From positions 27,901-91,900 of the forward strand of contig NZ_JMLH01000004.1 in assembly GCF_000686665.1 (NCBI RefSeq): 64,000 bases of DNA, read 5' to 3'. The DNA is from Thomasclavelia saccharogumia DSM 17460 (GTDB taxonomy: Bacteria; Bacillota_I; Bacilli_A; Erysipelotrichales; Coprobacillaceae). A model generated the notes under the pieces. It did no database searches, had not been told where the DNA came from, and saw only the letters and a list, made by a program, of their open reading frames with translations. Positions 34,138 to 43,565 of this stretch are shown one piece after another (position 1 is the first letter of the stretch; each line of letters starts with the position of its first letter). The position numbers and the translations under genes are program-made.

Positions 34138-35445
34138 TTGAATTATACAACACAGATGGATGCAGCGAGAAAAGGAATGATAACACCAGAAATGAAAATT
34201 GTTGCTGCCAAAGAAAACCTTGATATTGAGTTATTAAGAGAAAAGATAGCTTTGAGAGAAGTTATTATCCCATGCAACAAAGTTCATCATGCTCTTTGTC
34301 CCAATGGAATCGGAGCTATATTAAAAACAAAAATCAATGTAAATTTAGGAACTTCAAGAGATTTAGTTGATTTAGAGATGGAATATGAAAAAGTAGAGAT
34401 GGCTGTAAAGATGGGGGCAGAAGCCATTATGGATTTGAGTTCTTTTGGAGATACGCAAAAGTTTAGAAAATTTTTAGTCGAAAAATGTCCAGCGATGCTA
34501 GGAACAGTACCCATTTATGATGCCGTAGTTTATTATCATAAACCACTTATGCAGATTACAAGTAAAGAATGGATCGATATTGTAAGAATGCATGCTCAAG
34601 ATGGTGTAGATTTTATGACGATTCATTGTGGAATCAATCGAAATACTGCTAAACGTTTTAAAGAAAATAAACGTTTAATGAATATTGTTTCTCGTGGCGG
34701 TTCGATTATTTTTGCCTGGATGGAAATGACAGGAAAAGAAAATCCTTTCTATGAATATTTTGATGAAATTTTAGATATTTGTGAACAATATGATGTGACT
34801 TTGAGCTTGGGTGATGCCTGTCGACCAGGCTGTATCGAAGATGCTAGTGATGCCAGTCAAATTGAAGAATTAATTGTTTTGGGTGAGTTGACAAAACGGG
34901 CTTGGCAGAAAAATGTCCAAGTCATGATTGAAGGGCCAGGACATATGCCGCTTAATCAAATTCAAGCGAATATGGAAATTCAAAAAACATTGTGTCATGG
35001 CGCTCCATTTTATGTCTTGGGACCAATCGTAACAGATATAGCACCTGGTTATGATCATATTACCAGTGCAATCGGTGGGGCAGTAGCAGCAGCCAATGGC
35101 GCTTCATTTTTATGCTATGTGACACCAGCAGAACATTTAAGATTACCTGATATAAATGATGTTAAAGAAGGAATAATTGCTAGTAAAATAGCGGCTCATG
35201 CAGCTGATATTGCTAAAGGGATACCACATGCGATGGATATTGATCGTCAAATGAGTGAAGCAAGAAAAAAACTAGATTGGGAAAAAATGTTCACATTGGC
35301 AATCGATCCTGATAAAGCTATAGCCTACCGTCAATCTTCAAAACCAGAAAAAGAAGATACTTGCAGTATGTGTGGGAATTTTTGTGCAGTAAAAAATATG
35401 AATAGAATATTAGATGGAGAAAATATTTCTATATTTGATGAATAG
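34138..35445 (+). CDS. thiC: Phosphomethylpyrimidine synthase (radical SAM)
   Basis: Converts aminoimidazole ribotide to hydroxymethylpyrimidine phosphate (HMP-P). 435 residues from the TTG at 34138, which has AAAGGAGG 8 nt upstream and gives the family N-terminus [19 protein letters not shown]. The longer frame from 34081 runs through the terminator and is not used. Other landmarks: [21 protein letters not shown] core, shortened [10 protein letters not shown], and the C-terminal cluster motif CSMCGNFC. First gene of thiC-thiM-thiED. Confidence 0.96.
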   Translation: MNYTTQMDAARKGMITPEMKIVAAKENLDIELLREKIALREVIIPCNKVHHALCPNGIGAILKTKINVNLGTSRDLVDLEMEYEKVEMAVKMGAEAIMDLSSFGDTQKFRKFLVEKCPAMLGTVPIYDAVVYYHKPLMQITSKEWIDIVRMHAQDGVDFMTIHCGINRNTAKRFKENKRLMNIVSRGGSIIFAWMEMTGKENPFYEYFDEILDICEQYDVTLSLGDACRPGCIEDASDASQIEELIVLGELTKRAWQKNVQVMIEGPGHMPLNQIQANMEIQKTLCHGAPFYVLGPIVTDIAPGYDHITSAIGGAVAAANGASFLCYVTPAEHLRLPDINDVKEGIIASKIAAHAADIAKGIPHAMDIDRQMSEARKKLDWEKMFTLAIDPDKAIAYRQSSKPEKEDTCSMCGNFCAVKNMNRILDGENISIFDE

Positions 35446-35454
35446 GAGAAAATT

Positions 35455-36276
35455 ATGTTTAAAGAAATGTTAGATAATGTCAGAATAAAAAAACCACTAA
35501 TTCATAATATTACGAATTATGTAACAGTGAATGATGTAGCAAATATGGTCTTAGCTTGTGGGGCAAGTCCTATCATGGCAGATGATGAAAATGAAGTAGC
35601 AGAAATTACCAGCATCTGCACAGGATTGAATATTAATATTGGAACATTAAATTCTAGAACGATCTTATCTATGAAAAAAGCGGGACAGAAAGCAAATGAA
35701 TTGTCACATCCGGTTTTATTGGATCCAGTCGGCGTAGGAGCAAGTCAGCTTAGAACAAAGACAGCTTTTGAATTGATTGATAATGTTTCTTTTAGTGTTA
35801 TTAGAGGAAACATTTCTGAAATCAAAGTTTTAGCTTATCGCCAAGGAAGCGTTCATGGCGTTGATGCAAATGTTGAGGATGCTGTTAGTGAAGAAAATTT
35901 AGATAATTGTATTGCATTTATTAAAAAATTTGCTCAGCAGGTTCAAGCGATTGTTGCGGTGACAGGAGCAATAGATTTAGTTAGTGATGGAACAACTTGC
36001 TATGTTATTAGAAATGGAACAAAGGAAATGAGTGCTATAACGGGGACGGGCTGTCAGCTGTCAGCTTTAACAACAGCTTTTATTTGTGCTAATCAAAATC
36101 ATATTTTAGAAGCAACAGCAGCAGCTGTTTGTACAATGGGATTAGCCGGTGAAATTGCCCAAACAAAGATGCAAGATCACGAAGGGAATGCATCTTATCG
36201 AAATCGAATCATTGATGCTGTTTATCATATGACGGGTGATGTTTTAGCAAAAGGAGCAAAATATGAAATTAGATAA
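35455..36276 (+). CDS. thiM: Hydroxyethylthiazole kinase
   Basis: Phosphorylates salvaged hydroxyethylthiazole for thiamine assembly. 273 residues, ribokinase-like: PLIHNITNYVTVNDVANM, LDPVGVGAS, and the catalytic-loop TGTGCQLSALTTAF. RBS AGGAG lies 6-7 nt from ATG. Overlaps the next gene by 14 nt. As no thiazole synthase (thiG/thiH/thiF) is in the operon, thiazole appears to be obtained by salvage. Confidence 0.95.
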   Translation: MFKEMLDNVRIKKPLIHNITNYVTVNDVANMVLACGASPIMADDENEVAEITSICTGLNINIGTLNSRTILSMKKAGQKANELSHPVLLDPVGVGASQLRTKTAFELIDNVSFSVIRGNISEIKVLAYRQGSVHGVDANVEDAVSEENLDNCIAFIKKFAQQVQAIVAVTGAIDLVSDGTTCYVIRNGTKEMSAITGTGCQLSALTTAFICANQNHILEATAAAVCTMGLAGEIAQTKMQDHEGNASYRNRIIDAVYHMTGDVLAKGAKYEIR

Positions 36277-37690
36277 GCAGGATTTATTATTATATGCTGT
36301 AACTGATCGCAGCTGGTTGAAAGATAGATCTCTTGCTAGTCAGGTAGAAGATGCTTTAAAAGGCGGAGTAACATTTTTACAGCTTAGAGAAAAAGATTTA
36401 GATGATAAAACTTTTAAAGATGAGGCATTGCAGATCAAAGCATTATGCCAAAAATATCATGTACCATTTATTATTAACGATAATGTTGAATTGGCTAAGG
36501 AAATTGATGCTGATGGTGTACATATAGGACAAGATGATTGTGAATTGAAAAAAGCAAGAGAAATTTTAGGTAAGAATAAGATCATTGGTGTTTCGGTTCA
36601 TGATTTAAAAGAAGCAAGAATAGCTTATGAAAATGGTGCTGATTATTTAGGTGTAGGTGCAGTTTTTTCAACTAATACTAAAAAGGATGCTTCAGCAGTT
36701 TCGTTTACAACTTTAAAAGAAATTTGTACAAATATCGATATTCCTGTTGTAGCTATTGGTGGTATTAATGATGATAATATTATTCAATTAACAGGTAGTG
36801 GAATAGATGGGGTTGCTGTTATTAGTGCTATTTTTGCCCAAGATGATATAAAAGAAGCAGCAAAAAAACTAAAAGAAAAGATCAGTCGACTAGTTCATAA
36901 AACCTTGCCGGCTTGTCTAACGATTGCGGGGAGCGATAGCAGTGGTGGTGCTGGCATTCAGGCTGATGTGAAAACAATGCTGGTAAATCGGGTTTATGCT
37001 ATGTCCGCTTTAACAGCTCTAACAGCTCAAAATACGACTGGTGTTACTGGTATTTATGAGGTATCAGGTGAATTTTTAGAACAACAGTTAGATAGCATTT
37101 TTACAGATATTTATCCCGAAGCTGTGAAAATTGGCATGGTGTCAAGTCAAACTTTGATTATTTCGATTGCAAAGAAGTTAAAAGAATATAATGCTCGAAA
37201 TATCGTTATTGATCCCGTTATGATAGCGACTAGTGGTGCTAAATTGATCGATGATGAAGCAATTGATACTTTAAAAGAATATTTGTTACCTATGGCTACT
37301 GTTTTAACACCGAATATTCCTGAAGCAGAAATTTTAGCAGATATGAAAATTAAAAACGAGCAGGAAATGGTGGAAGCTGCTGCTTTAATTGGTGAAAAAT
37401 ATGGCTGTGCAGTTTTGGTTAAAGGTGGTCATGCTATTAATGATGCTAATGATTTGTTGTATCAAAAAGGAAATTATCAATGGTTTAAAGAAAAACGTAT
37501 TGATAATTTCAATACACATGGAACAGGTTGTACTTTATCAAGTGCAATAGCAGCAAACTTAGCAAAAGGGGATAGTTTAGAAAAATCTATAGAAAAAGCA
37601 AAAAAATATATATCAAAAGCATTAGCAGCTATGCTTGATTTAGGAAGTGGTTCGGGACCAATGGATCATGGTTTTGTTTTAGATAAATGA
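36263..37690 (+). CDS. thiED: Bifunctional thiamine-phosphate synthase / HMP(-P) kinase fusion
   Basis: 475 residues. Residues ~1-210 are ThiE (LLLYAVTDRSWL, VTFLQLREKD, FIINDNVELAKEIDADGVHI, GVGAVFSTNTK), which joins HMP-PP and thiazole-P. Residues ~215-475 are ThiD (CLTIAGSDSSGGAGIQADVK, IDPVMIATSGAKL, VLVKGGHA, NTHGTGCTLSSAIAANL), which phosphorylates HMP and HMP-P. The joint (ISRLVHKTLPA) has no stop or frameshift, so this is a true fusion. Such ThiE-ThiD fusions are known in other bacteria. Confidence 0.95.
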   Translation: MKLDKQDLLLYAVTDRSWLKDRSLASQVEDALKGGVTFLQLREKDLDDKTFKDEALQIKALCQKYHVPFIINDNVELAKEIDADGVHIGQDDCELKKAREILGKNKIIGVSVHDLKEARIAYENGADYLGVGAVFSTNTKKDASAVSFTTLKEICTNIDIPVVAIGGINDDNIIQLTGSGIDGVAVISAIFAQDDIKEAAKKLKEKISRLVHKTLPACLTIAGSDSSGGAGIQADVKTMLVNRVYAMSALTALTAQNTTGVTGIYEVSGEFLEQQLDSIFTDIYPEAVKIGMVSSQTLIISIAKKLKEYNARNIVIDPVMIATSGAKLIDDEAIDTLKEYLLPMATVLTPNIPEAEILADMKIKNEQEMVEAAALIGEKYGCAVLVKGGHAINDANDLLYQKGNYQWFKEKRIDNFNTHGTGCTLSSAIAANLAKGDSLEKSIEKAKKYISKALAAMLDLGSGSGPMDHGFVLDK

Positions 37691-37838
37691 TAGTTTATAA
37701 AAAATGTATATGATGATAAATCGTAAAACTATATCAAAAATAATATAAAGAAAAATAAAAGATTGCAAAGATGTTTATCATCATGTATGAATATCTAGTC
37801 AATAAGAAATATTGATATAAAATTTTTTGGAAGAAAAA

Positions 37839-37880
37839 GAAAATTTAATAACAATAAGTTATTAAAAAGTTTCTTTTTTT
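37839..37880 (+). terminator. Possible thi operon terminator
   Basis: AATAAC / GTTATT stem extended by GAAAA/TTTC pairing and followed by T7, about 150 nt after thiED. Confidence 0.5.
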
Positions 37881-37912
37881 ATAGTGATGCATGGAATATA
37901 CGTTTTTAGTCT

Positions 37913-37937
37913 TTAAAAGGGTTTGTAACCCTTTTAA
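37913..37937. repeat. Perfect 9-bp hairpin in the thiED-uppP gap
   Basis: TTAAAAGGG / CCCTTTTAA around a 7-nt loop. No T-run follows, so terminator or operator is undecided. The rest of 37691-38122 shows no gene. Confidence 0.6.
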
Positions 37938-38122
37938 TGTTAATTGATGTATAATTTTAAATCATCTGTAAATTAGTAATAATTAAATTAATTTTTAAAA
38001 TAATATCTGGTTTATGTAGTAAAAATATGTTCATAAATGGAAAATTTATTATATGTTAATTTAATAATGATTTTTATCATAGCTAATGTTATAATACCTA
38101 AGGATAATTTATGGAGGTAAAT

Positions 38123-38947
38123 ATGAATATTATTGAATTAATCAAAGTTATAATTTTAGGTATAGTAGAAGGGATTACAGAATGGCTGCCAATTAGTAGT
38201 ACTGGACATATGATTTTAGTGGATGAGTTTATAAAATTAGATGTTAGTGCTGATTTTTTAGAGATGTTTTTAGTTGTGATTCAATTAGGAGCAATACTTG
38301 CTGTTGTATTTTTGTACTGGCAAAAATTACTTCCGTTTGATTATAAAAATAATTGGAAAATAAAAAAAGATACTTTTTCAATGTGGTTTAAAATAATCAT
38401 AGCTTGTATTCCTGCAGCGGTAGTAGGGATATTATTTGATGATCAGTTAAATGAATTATTTTACAATCCACCAACTGTTGCGATTGCTTTAATTGTTTTT
38501 GGAATCTTATTTATTATTATCGAAAATTATAATAAAGGAAGAAAAGCAAAAATCAATTCATTAAGTGAAATAACTTATAATACAGCATTGATTATCGGGA
38601 TATTTCAATTAATTGCAGCAGTTTTTCCTGGTACTTCTCGTTCTGGAGCAACTATTGTTGGGGCTTTGTTGATTGGAGTTAGTCGTACAGTAGCTGCTGA
38701 ATTTACTTTCTTTTTAGCGGTACCAGTTATGTTTGGTGCAAGTTTATTAAAGTTAGTTAAATTCGGATTCGCTTTTACTGCTAGTGAATTAGTTTTATTG
38801 ATTATTGGTATGTTAGTAGCTTTTGTTGTCAGTATGATAACGATCAAGTTTTTAATGAGTTATATTAAAAAACATGATTTTAAAGTGTTTGGATGGTATC
38901 GAATTATTTTAGGAATTATTGTTTTGATTTATTTTATGATTTTCTAA
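38123..38947 (+). CDS. uppP: Undecaprenyl-diphosphatase
   Basis: Integral membrane phosphatase recycling undecaprenyl pyrophosphate for cell-wall synthesis; also gives bacitracin resistance when abundant. 274 residues from ATG 38123 (GGAGG 5-6 nt upstream; the ATG at 38111 precedes the RBS). Family motifs [19 protein letters not shown] and the phosphatase stretch [11 protein letters not shown] are intact; about eight membrane helices. Confidence 0.96.
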   Translation: MNIIELIKVIILGIVEGITEWLPISSTGHMILVDEFIKLDVSADFLEMFLVVIQLGAILAVVFLYWQKLLPFDYKNNWKIKKDTFSMWFKIIIACIPAAVVGILFDDQLNELFYNPPTVAIALIVFGILFIIIENYNKGRKAKINSLSEITYNTALIIGIFQLIAAVFPGTSRSGATIVGALLIGVSRTVAAEFTFFLAVPVMFGASLLKLVKFGFAFTASELVLLIIGMLVAFVVSMITIKFLMSYIKKHDFKVFGWYRIILGIIVLIYFMIF

Positions 38948-38954
38948 GTAAAAG

Positions 38955-38985
38955 TACACATATAAATTTTATATGTGTATTTTTT
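38955..38985 (+). terminator. uppP terminator
   Basis: ACACATATA / TATATGTGT stem with a T-rich tail directly after uppP. Confidence 0.85.
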
Positions 38986-39662
38986 AGCTAAAATATTATT
39001 TTATGCTATAATTTAAGATGAGGTGATTAATGTCGTTTAACTATGATATCTTACATTTGTATGATGATGCTAAAAGTGAAAAATGAAACAAATTTATTCA
39101 ATAGTAGTATTTTTTGATATTTTAGGTTTTAATCTAGTTTTAATGATATAAAAAAGCATCAAAAATATCTATGTTTTAGCGAAAATTAATGAGCCGTTCA
39201 ATCAGTGATTTTTAATATTTATTAGCTGTTAAGGATTTTTTAATAAATATAAAAAAAGATTATCTTAAAAAAATAATTGTTGAAGGTAAGAAAAATAGCA
39301 ACGTTTCAATAAAAGCAAAATATGGCTGACTAGAAAAAAGTGTTTTAAAGAAATTGATTATTTAAGAAATAATAAAGAGATCATATTATAAAATATCTTT
39401 ATTTATGTTACAATTATAAAAGATTAAAGGAAAATGTTGATCTGAAAAAATTATTCTATTTTAATAGTTATAAGATTCGTAATGTTTAATTTTTAAGATT
39501 TAAAAATATCTTATGCTAATAATATCTTTATAAAAATCAAACAGAACAGCGGCTTATAAGTTATTTTGATTAAGAATTTTTTTTAGAAAAAAGCAAAAAA
39601 TAATAGCTTGCAATACTTAACGGTTTGAAAGGAAAAGCGGGCAGAAAGGAGAGATAGCGATT
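38986..39662. other. Gene-poor tract upstream of the orphan PTS IIB
   Basis: No ORF over about 20 codons with a plausible start, except an 18-codon frame at 39030 (MSFNYDILHLYDDAKSEK) behind GAGGTGAT, which may be the cut-off head of a lost gene. Sequence is very AT-rich with frequent stops in all frames, consistent with a decayed locus. Confidence 0.5.
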
Positions 39663-39956
39663 ATGAAAATTTTATTATGCTGCATGGCAGGGGTTACTTC
39701 TAATATGTTTGCATCAGCATTAAAGGATGAAGCAGCTAAAAGAGATTTGGAAATTATTGTTTGGGCTGCGGCTCAAACAGCGGTTGAATATTCTATTGAA
39801 CAAGCTGATTTGATATTAGTAACTCCACAACTAGCAGGTTCATTAAAGAAATTTAAGGATTTAGCAGTACCAGGGACGCCAGTAAGTCTTATTAGTGAAG
39901 AAGATTTTAGAACTTTTAATGCTAAAAAGGTTTTAGATGATGTTCTTTCGTTATAA
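39663..39956 (+). CDS. PTS lactose/cellobiose-type IIB component
   Basis: 97-residue cytosolic phosphocarrier of the PTS Lac family. The phosphorylated Cys sits in the loop LLCCMAGVTSNMFA near residues 5-8; the usual motif is CxxGMSTS, so M-A-G-V-T-S is a variant. LILVTPQLAGSLKKF is typical. AGAAAGGAGAG lies 11 nt before ATG. No IIA, IIC or glycosidase gene accompanies it; flanks look decayed, so it may be a stranded piece of a former PTS operon. Confidence 0.82.
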   Translation: MKILLCCMAGVTSNMFASALKDEAAKRDLEIIVWAAAQTAVEYSIEQADLILVTPQLAGSLKKFKDLAVPGTPVSLISEEDFRTFNAKKVLDDVLSL

Positions 39957-40199
39957 TGTTAAAAAATAATTTTGTTGTTAAAGAACTATAAATTGTTATT
40001 TGTAGTTCTTTTTTAATGTATATTATAGAAAGTGGATTTGTTTTAACGGTAATGAATTTCTATACTAATATTGAGGTCGCTTTTTTATTTTGTGTAATGG
40101 TTAATGAACTTTAACAAAAGGAATATTAATTTATCATGAAACAGCATCAAATAAAAATTCCAAAACAAAAATGTATGTGTTAGCTATAATATTAAATTA

Positions 40200-40590
40200 T
40201 TGGATAAAAAAGCCAAAATAATCTTGCAGGATTGCATATTATGTGGTCAATACAGCGGTTTGTCCTCAAAAAAGCAATTTCTATTAGTGGCTATGATATA
40301 CAACACAAATAGAGCAGATTAAAAAACCGACTAGATTTTCATGAGGTTTTAGAAGAAGTATTAGACAGTTTCAAGATAAAAAGATTTTAAAGCTGGTCTT
40401 CTTAGCTATACGGAGGATGTATCATTTGTTGTTTTAGATTCACAAAAAGAAAAAATTGAACATCTAGCTATCAGCTTATTAAGAAAAATAAAACTTTTTA
40501 TTAATTTATTTAGTCCTTTAGCAAGGCAAAATAATATTGATAATTATTTTTTATGCTCCAATCGCTATTGTCATTCTAGCGAGAAATAAA
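40200..40590 (+). pseudogene. Possible decayed PRD-type regulator remnant
   Basis: Conceptual translation with several stops and at least one frameshift gives LHIMWSIQRFVLKKAISIS, then DFHEVLEEVLDSFKI and, in another frame, LSYTEDVSFVVLDSQKEKI. The first part has the H..xxAIxRL pattern of PTS-regulation (PRD) domains. Location beside an orphan PTS IIB supports the reading but the evidence is weak. Confidence 0.3.
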
Positions 40591-41300
40591 AAAATTGTTA
40601 TTATTCATTGATAAGCAACAAATTATGCATGAATTTTGGTATATTATATGCTAGTCTTTAATAAAATATATATAATAGGAAGAATTGTAGTTGTTGATAA
40701 TTTTGAAAAATACATTTCATGATATGCGATTGTAAGATTAGGAATTTTTAATACATGAGGTGAGAAATTAAGGAGGGGTGAAAAATGAATAAAGTGATTT
40801 TTATTTTCTCGATTTTCTTTTTTAAAAGAAACAAATAGTATTATAAATAGGGTTACTGGTAATGTTTGTAATTTAGTTAAAATCAATAACTAAAGCTGGT
40901 TCATGAACTATCGCTTCAGATCGGAAAATTATAGGAAATGATGTAGAAGAAATCCGAGCACAAACAAGTTAGAAAAGCAAATAATTTAGGTAATAAGTTC
41001 ATAGAAAAGGATAACGAAATAAAATATGACCATTAAACAATAAATTGTCAGAAGAAAACATTTTTAACATAACAGATCAGGGACACTCATACTAAGATTT
41101 ATATTACACCCCAAGTAATTTTCAACAATAACTTGGTTTTATAATGCATTAATTTCTATTATTTGGGGTTTTGTATTGATAGTATTAGATAAAAATGTAA
41201 AAAGTATATTGGAAATAAGACTAACTGTTTGTATGTTGCTTTTCAATTTTTTTACATTTTAATAACTAAGATCTATTTTATCTCAGTAATGAATATATAG
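40591..41300. other. Gene-poor tract
   Basis: No supported gene. A 17-codon frame at 40785 (MNKVIFIFSIFFFKRNK) follows a strong AAGGAGGGG and may be a truncated head or a tiny hydrophobic peptide. A CCAAGT/ACTTGG hairpin with TTTTAT lies near 41110-41140. Stops are dense elsewhere. Confidence 0.45.
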
Positions 41301-41307
41301 GCTATAG

Positions 41308-41487
41308 TCACCTGATTTTTTTGTATCTTTTTAAATTACGTAAAATTTGTTCCTGTTTAATCTTCTTACGTTCATAAAAGGCTATTTGTTCGTCTTTGTT
41401 AGGTATGTTACTGTTATGTAGTATTTTTAATGCTTTATCACATTTTCTTAAATTATTTACCGCTTCTATTTGTTTTCTATTTTTCAA
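41308..41487 (-). CDS. Small basic helical protein (TTG start)
   Basis: A 59-residue frame starting at TTG (41487-41485) with AAGGTGAT 5-6 nt upstream. It reads MKNRKQIEAVNNLRKC, then a Lys/Arg/Glu-rich helix (AFYERKKIKQEQILRNLKR). Highly charged, probably alpha-helical or coiled coil; no family recognised. It stands out in a tract where other frames are closed, and the RBS supports translation. Could be a remnant of a decayed mobile element. Confidence 0.4.
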   Translation of the reverse strand: MKNRKQIEAVNNLRKCDKALKILHNSNIPNKDEQIAFYERKKIKQEQILRNLKRYKKIR

Positions 41488-41766
41488 AATATCACCTTTA
41501 TAAAATCTTTGACAATTTTTATATTTATAATCTTCATAGATCTATATAAATTGAGCGAAATATACTGTTATTTTATTGTCAAATAAGTGTGGAAGAGTTA
41601 AAGAAAATATAATTGAATTTTGTATGAAATTTGAGATTATCCGCATAAACACAATATTTTCAAAGAATTCGAAGTTACAAAACTCACTCATTTTACCATT
41701 TGACGCTTACATTTGAAAAACACAGCTTATACTATTTCTTCCTCTTGATGAACCCACACAGAAAAT

Positions 41767-41828
41767 AAAAAGTTCTGTCAAGAATAGCCACTGTTAAGTG
41801 GTACGAAGCATTCTTGATCAGACTTTTT
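41767..41828. repeat. Long imperfect inverted repeat with inner hairpin
   Basis: Arms at 41767-41785 and 41810-41828 pair as AAAAAGT-CTG-CAAGAAT with ATTCTTG-CAG-ACTTTTT, interrupted by small bulges; inside, CCACT/AGTGG forms a second hairpin with loop GTTA. Flanking A/T runs would permit a bidirectional terminator; a small non-autonomous element is an alternative. Confidence 0.7.
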
Positions 41829-41890
41829 AGTTTTATTTCCACTTTCTATAACCCTCATTTTAATATTATGTATCATTTAGACTTGTTCTT

Positions 41891-42453
41891 TTAGTAGAAA
41901 GTATCTTGTTTTTCATCATATATAAAGCAATTATCCAAATCATATAATTTAATCTTAAAACAAATAGCTGTATCAGGAAAAAATCCCAATAACTTATTTT
42001 GAAAATTTTTATGTCTATTTTTCATATGGAGAATTTCATTTCCAGATAATATTATTAAATCTCCTTCTACTTTTTTTACATAATCAAAAAGTATTTACCG
42101 CTTCCTTCTCTTGTTGTGTTCCCGCTCTCTATAACCCATTCAATATAACAATCTTGAAAAAATTTATTTTTACAAAAATATGACTCTATATTTTTTTGTA
42201 ATAGTATTGCCATAATCAATAATATTAACTGTTAAATAGAAATTGTTATTTTCAAATGTGATATCCTTAAAATAATACTTGTTTATATTATTATAAATAC
42301 AAGCATTGGAAAATACCTCACTAATTGTTGTTTTTAGAAATAATTGTATCTTATCTTTATCAAATCATTCACAACAGTATTGAATTCATCTTCTCTATGT
42401 AGAATATAATGTTTAATATCTTTTTATTGTTCTTTATATTTTTATCCGTTCAT
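41891..42453 (-). pseudogene. Decayed GHKL ATP-binding protein
   Basis: Minus-strand translation in shifting frames gives DIKHYILHREDEFNTVV, TTISEVFSNACIYNN (N box), NFYLTVNIIDYGNTI (G1-like), EWVIESGNTTREGSGKYFL (G2-like) and KKVEGDLIILSGNEILHM. This is the order of a GHKL ATPase like those paired with STAS-like DUF4325 proteins. There are two in-frame stops after the initial ATG and at least three frameshifts, so it is inactive. It lies downstream of the anti-sigma gene on the same strand. Confidence 0.65.
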
Positions 42454-42501
42454 ATTATTCACAATGCCGGTTAGTTTATAATAAAAATTTTTAGACATAA
42501 A

Positions 42502-42540
42502 AATCTCACATATTTTATTAATCGTGAGTAATGTGAGATT
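42502..42540 (-). terminator. Terminator of the sigma/anti-sigma operon
   Basis: AATCTCACA / TGTGAGATT stem; on the minus strand followed by TTTTTA. Confidence 0.8.
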
Positions 42541-42552
42541 ATAATTATTATT

Positions 42553-42987
42553 TTATTTATCTTGAATCGTAATTTCTGTATTTGTTTCACCGTCCGAATT
42601 CTTTATGTTACCGTCAGCTTCAAGGCCATTTTCTTCTAATTCGCTTTTATTTATATCTATCTCCTGATTTGATTGATCAGATTCATGTTTATATTTGATC
42701 CAAATGTCGCCATTTTCATCAACATACTGTTCTCCAGTTATTTCTCTTTCCTGATTATTTTCATCAGTAAAAATTACTTTAATTGTATTTTTGACGGTAT
42801 TACTAATTTTACCATCAGTTGCCGCATCAACTGTACTAATTCCACCTAATATCAAAATACATACAGCAATACTAAATGCCGCTTTTTTTAGTTTTATTTT
42901 TTTCATAGTTCTATTCCTTTCATAAAGATCATAAGCAATGCGATCATTAACCATAGTTTTAATTTTATCAGTATCAATTTGTTTCAT
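42553..42987 (-). CDS. Membrane anti-sigma-like protein
   Basis: 144 residues: a ~28-residue cytoplasmic N-terminus (IDTDKIKTMVNDRIAYDLY), a membrane helix around 36-54 (AAFSIAVCILILGGISTV) and an acidic extracytoplasmic domain. Directly follows the ECF sigma gene with no gap (stop and next start abut), the standard place for an anti-sigma factor. No zinc-binding HxxxCxxC motif is present, so it is not of the ZAS type. Role inferred from context. Confidence 0.65.
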   Translation of the reverse strand: MKQIDTDKIKTMVNDRIAYDLYERNRTMKKIKLKKAAFSIAVCILILGGISTVDAATDGKISNTVKNTIKVIFTDENNQEREITGEQYVDENGDIWIKYKHESDQSNQEIDINKSELEENGLEADGNIKNSDGETNTEITIQDK

Positions 42988-43467
42988 TTACTCTTTCCTC
43001 CTTAGCTTCTTTCTGATTCGATATAATTTTATTTTCAGATTATTGATTTTTTGCTTTTTCATTTTAGCAATCTCCCTGATTTTATATCCTTCAATATAAT
43101 AAAGATGAAATATTTCTTTTTCTTGATCAGTCAATTGCTGTATTTTTTCTTCGATGATCAACATTTGATCAAATTCATATTCTTGATATCCTTGATTATT
43201 TAATATTTGATCATCATATTCAATTTCCTGCTTATTTTGTTTTAATCTATTATAAGTACAGTTTCTAGCAATCGTTGACAAATATGATTTCATATTCGTT
43301 TGAATCTTATTTTGATTCTTCCAGAAAAGATAAAATGTATCAGCAATAATTTCTTCGATATCATGATATGATAATGTATCTCCAGCAATATTATAAACAA
43401 CGGTAAATACATAATGACTGTATTCTTCAATAATCAAATCAATGTTTAATTCAACATTATTCTTCAA
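42988..43467 (-). CDS. ECF-type sigma-70 factor
   Basis: 159-residue extracytoplasmic-function sigma factor. Region 2: HDIEEIIADTFYLFWKNQ, then IQTNMKSYLSTIARNCTYNRL; region 4: LTDQEKEIFHLYYIEGYKIREIA and KLYRIRKKLRRK. GGAGGTATCA lies just before ATG. Co-transcribed with its putative anti-sigma factor. An ECF-like promoter upstream suggests autoregulation. The signal sensed is unknown. Confidence 0.92.
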   Translation of the reverse strand: MKNNVELNIDLIIEEYSHYVFTVVYNIAGDTLSYHDIEEIIADTFYLFWKNQNKIQTNMKSYLSTIARNCTYNRLKQNKQEIEYDDQILNNQGYQEYEFDQMLIIEEKIQQLTDQEKEIFHLYYIEGYKIREIAKMKKQKINNLKIKLYRIRKKLRRKE

Positions 43468-43497
43468 ATTGATACCTCCTCTTTGAATCGATTCATT

Positions 43498-43528
43498 ATA
43501 TAGACAACAAATATTTTATAAAGGTTAC
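43498..43528 (-). promoter_or_regulatory. Candidate autoregulated ECF promoter
   Basis: On the minus strand GTAACC, about 16 nt, then TGTCTAT: a -35 like the ECF 'TGTAAC' class and a -10 with GTC. A TATAAT overlaps two bases further downstream, so a sigma-A promoter is also possible. Confidence 0.45.
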
Positions 43529-43559
43529 AAAAAAAGAAAAGCTGTTTTCAACTTTTCTT
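43529..43559 (-). terminator. Terminator of the P-type ATPase gene
   Basis: Minus strand AAGAAAAG / CTTTTCTT stem with a T-run, directly after the ATPase stop. Confidence 0.85.
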
Positions 43560-43565
43560 AATTAT

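Noticed and set aside
40644..40886. 80-codon minus-strand ORF
   Set aside because: No RBS and overlaps plus-strand AT-rich decay; composition is that of random AT-rich DNA.
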